This document shows, one piece after another, positions 62,604 to 64,000 of a DNA stretch of 64,000 bases (its first letter is position 1; each line of letters opens with the position of its first letter). Below the pieces are notes generated by a model, which ran no database searches, was not told the DNA's origin, and saw only the letters and a program-made list of their open reading frames with translations. The DNA lies in assembly GCF_007859715.1 (NCBI RefSeq), contig NZ_SJPG01000001.1, positions 1,762,728 through 1,826,727 on the forward strand. Direction: 5' to 3'. The translations under genes and the position numbers were made by a program. Source of the DNA: Rubinisphaera italica. GTDB taxonomy: Bacteria; Planctomycetota; Planctomycetia; Planctomycetales; Planctomycetaceae.

Positions 62604-64000
62604 ATGCATACCGACAGCCTCAGACCTCTTGCTCTCTGGTGTTATTTTGTTTTTCTTGCCTGGGCCATTCACAGTAATGCCTTGCCGGCCGCAGAACCCA
62701 ATAAGCAGTCCAGCGCCGAGGAAGAAAGTCGCCTCGAAAATCTGGAATTCCGAGCAGCGATCTGTGCTCACCACCTCAGCTCCGGTCTATGGGTTGTAGG
62801 ACGCGATTATCAGCGAACTCCGGAGGAAGTGATCGCGCAGGACATTGCTCCTTTTCGGTATTTTGGATGGTCGTCTGATTTCAAATACGAAGTGGATGAG
62901 AAACAACGACTGGTTACTGTGACAGCTCCCGGTGCCACACCGCGCAGTGCGCGATACACCGGTGATCAAGGCAGTACCATTCTTCCTCGTGATAAAACGG
63001 ATGTTTCCTACAAACCCATAAGTGTACCACGTAATTTGCCCGATGCTGCCAGTCAGGCTTGGCCTATGGGCGATTTGGGAGCGACCGAGTCTGTTTCCGG
63101 TGTAGATACGGAAGCCGTTGCGGAGGCACTCGACTGGGCCATGGAGCAGAATGAGCAAAACACAAGAGCCTTCGTGGTCGCGTACCGAGGCAAGATTATT
63201 GGCGAACGTTACGCACCCGGCTGGACAAAGGACACTCCACAGATCAGTTGGTCGGAGGGCAAGAGCATTACTGCGACACTGATTGGAATTCTGATCCATC
63301 GCGGACTACTCACTCTCGATCAACCAGCTCCCATCAAGGAGTGGCAGGGCATAGACGACCCACGTCGTGAAATCCGCATCCGGGACCTATTGAATATGAG
63401 TAGTGGCTTGGACTTCACAAATCTCAGCTTCAAAGGGCCCGAAACGTTAATCTCCAAAAACGAACATATGCGGGTTTACTTCGACTCCCTCAACGTGCTG
63501 GAACATGCCGTCAATCAACCATTAAAAGTGCCCCCTGGAACGCGGTACTCATACTTAAACAGTGACCCCTTGAGCCTCGGCCGTATCATTCGCGACACAG
63601 TCGAGTCACAAGGCGAGGACTATCTCACATTTCCTCAGCGGGCTCTGTTCGACCAGATTGGTGCTCGCAGCGTGGTACTGGAAACAGACGCTTGGGGAAA
63701 TTTCATCATGTGTGGATACGACTACGTCTCCGCTCGAGACTGGACCCGGTTTGGATTACTCTACCTGAACGATGGTGTGTGGCAGGGGGAGCGGATCCTG
63801 CCCGAAGGCTGGACAAATTTCGTCGCGACACCTGCACCAGCCGACGACAAAAAGAACTACGGTGGAATGTTCTGGCTCAATCTCCCTCCCAGAATGGATC
63901 GCGTTCCCAAAGATGCATATTGGGCTGCAGGCTTCATGGGTCAGGTTACGATGGTGATCCCCTCCCACGATCTGGTTATCGTTCGTATGGGCCCCAGTTC
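62604..64000 (+). CDS. Secreted serine hydrolase, beta-lactamase/class C family, 3' end outside window
   Basis: The frame is open from ATG 62604 to the window end (465 codons visible). Signal peptide about 1-29 ('LALWCYFVFLAWAIHSNALP'). The beta-lactamase-like fold has the S-x-x-K catalytic motif in 'ISWSEGKSITATLIG', 'IRIRDLLNMSSGLDF', the Tyr motif Y-L-N in 'GTRYSYLNSDPLSLGRIIRD', and 'YGGMFWLNLPP' with a following His/Gly segment near the end. The family includes esterases, D-aminopeptidases and class C enzymes, so antibiotic resistance should not be assumed. A repeat of the 60-nt leader type lies just upstream. Confidence 0.9.
   Translation, partial: MHTDSLRPLALWCYFVFLAWAIHSNALPAAEPNKQSSAEEESRLENLEFRAAICAHHLSSGLWVVGRDYQRTPEEVIAQDIAPFRYFGWSSDFKYEVDEKQRLVTVTAPGATPRSARYTGDQGSTILPRDKTDVSYKPISVPRNLPDAASQAWPMGDLGATESVSGVDTEAVAEALDWAMEQNEQNTRAFVVAYRGKIIGERYAPGWTKDTPQISWSEGKSITATLIGILIHRGLLTLDQPAPIKEWQGIDDPRREIRIRDLLNMSSGLDFTNLSFKGPETLISKNEHMRVYFDSLNVLEHAVNQPLKVPPGTRYSYLNSDPLSLGRIIRDTVESQGEDYLTFPQRALFDQIGARSVVLETDAWGNFIMCGYDYVSARDWTRFGLLYLNDGVWQGERILPEGWTNFVATPAPADDKKNYGGMFWLNLPPRMDRVPKDAYWAAGFMGQVTMVIPSHDLVIVRMGPS

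Noticed and set aside
1..64000. CRISPR arrays, tRNA or rRNA genes, prophage
   Set aside because: No regularly spaced direct repeats, no cloverleaf-like segments and no phage structural genes were seen on reading both strands; only scattered repeats and transposase remnants.

Overview
The window looks like a chromosomal segment of a planctomycete (Planctomycetota, Planctomycetales type; genus not determined). The evidence is a set of gene families almost diagnostic of that phylum: cytochrome-type PSCyt1/DUF1549/DUF1553 proteins with a DUF1501 partner, several DUF1559 pseudopilin-like proteins (type IV pilin N-terminus, C-terminal 'GDGSVRF' block), formylglycine sulfatases, ECF sigma factors encoded with WD40 or anti-sigma-like membrane proteins, and Tat-exported Gfo/Idh/MocA and TIM-barrel sugar enzymes. 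No tRNA, rRNA or CRISPR array was recognised.

Layout. 1-6.6 kb: a truncated PSCyt1/DUF1549 gene (minus), a deleted ABC-exporter remnant, then a complete PSCyt1-DUF1549-DUF1553 gene with its DUF1501 partner. 7.4-15.8 kb: a secreted FAD oxidoreductase, a large secreted protein with carboxypeptidase-regulatory-like domains, a Gfo/Idh/MocA oxidoreductase and an unknown secreted protein. 16.6-23.4 kb (minus): a tight operon, ECF sigma - FecR membrane protein - WD40 lipoprotein - DUF1559 - DUF1583-like, with ATGA overlaps. 24.2-27.3 kb: an arsenic operon arsR-arsD-arsA-arsC with promoter and operator, but no efflux pump. 27.8-31.3 kb: a small membrane protein, a mosaic of transposase and DUF1559 pieces, and a GDPD-cupin-cupin-ankyrin cluster. 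31.7-41 kb: a rhamnose locus, with rhaA, an NCS1-type permease, a 63-aa membrane peptide, a sulfatase, a DUF1559/lipoprotein pair and a divergent AraC regulator. 41-43 kb: pseudogenes. 43.2-46.9 kb: a second ECF sigma/membrane-protein pair facing a lipoprotein and DUF1559 pair. 47.7-61 kb: secreted catabolic proteins, comprising an unknown helical protein, two sulfatases (one fused to an SGNH hydrolase), a 1673-aa ceramidase-dehydrogenase-HEAT-cytochrome c fusion and a PQQ-type propeller. 62.6 kb to the end: a partial serine beta-lactamase-like protein.

The genes fit a lifestyle of breaking down sulfated polysaccharides, with surface sensing through ECF sigma systems. The rhamnose isomerase beside a sulfatase suggests sulfated rhamnose polymers; this is inference.

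The spaces between genes are the most unusual part. At least eleven fragments of one integrase-type transposase family lie scattered through the window and none is complete. They are accompanied by pieces of at least three other element types (ISAs1-like, an IS4/IS701-like DDE transposase, and RAYT) and three families of non-coding dispersed repeats. One of these repeats, about 60 nt long, sits 43-70 nt upstream of three different secreted-enzyme genes.
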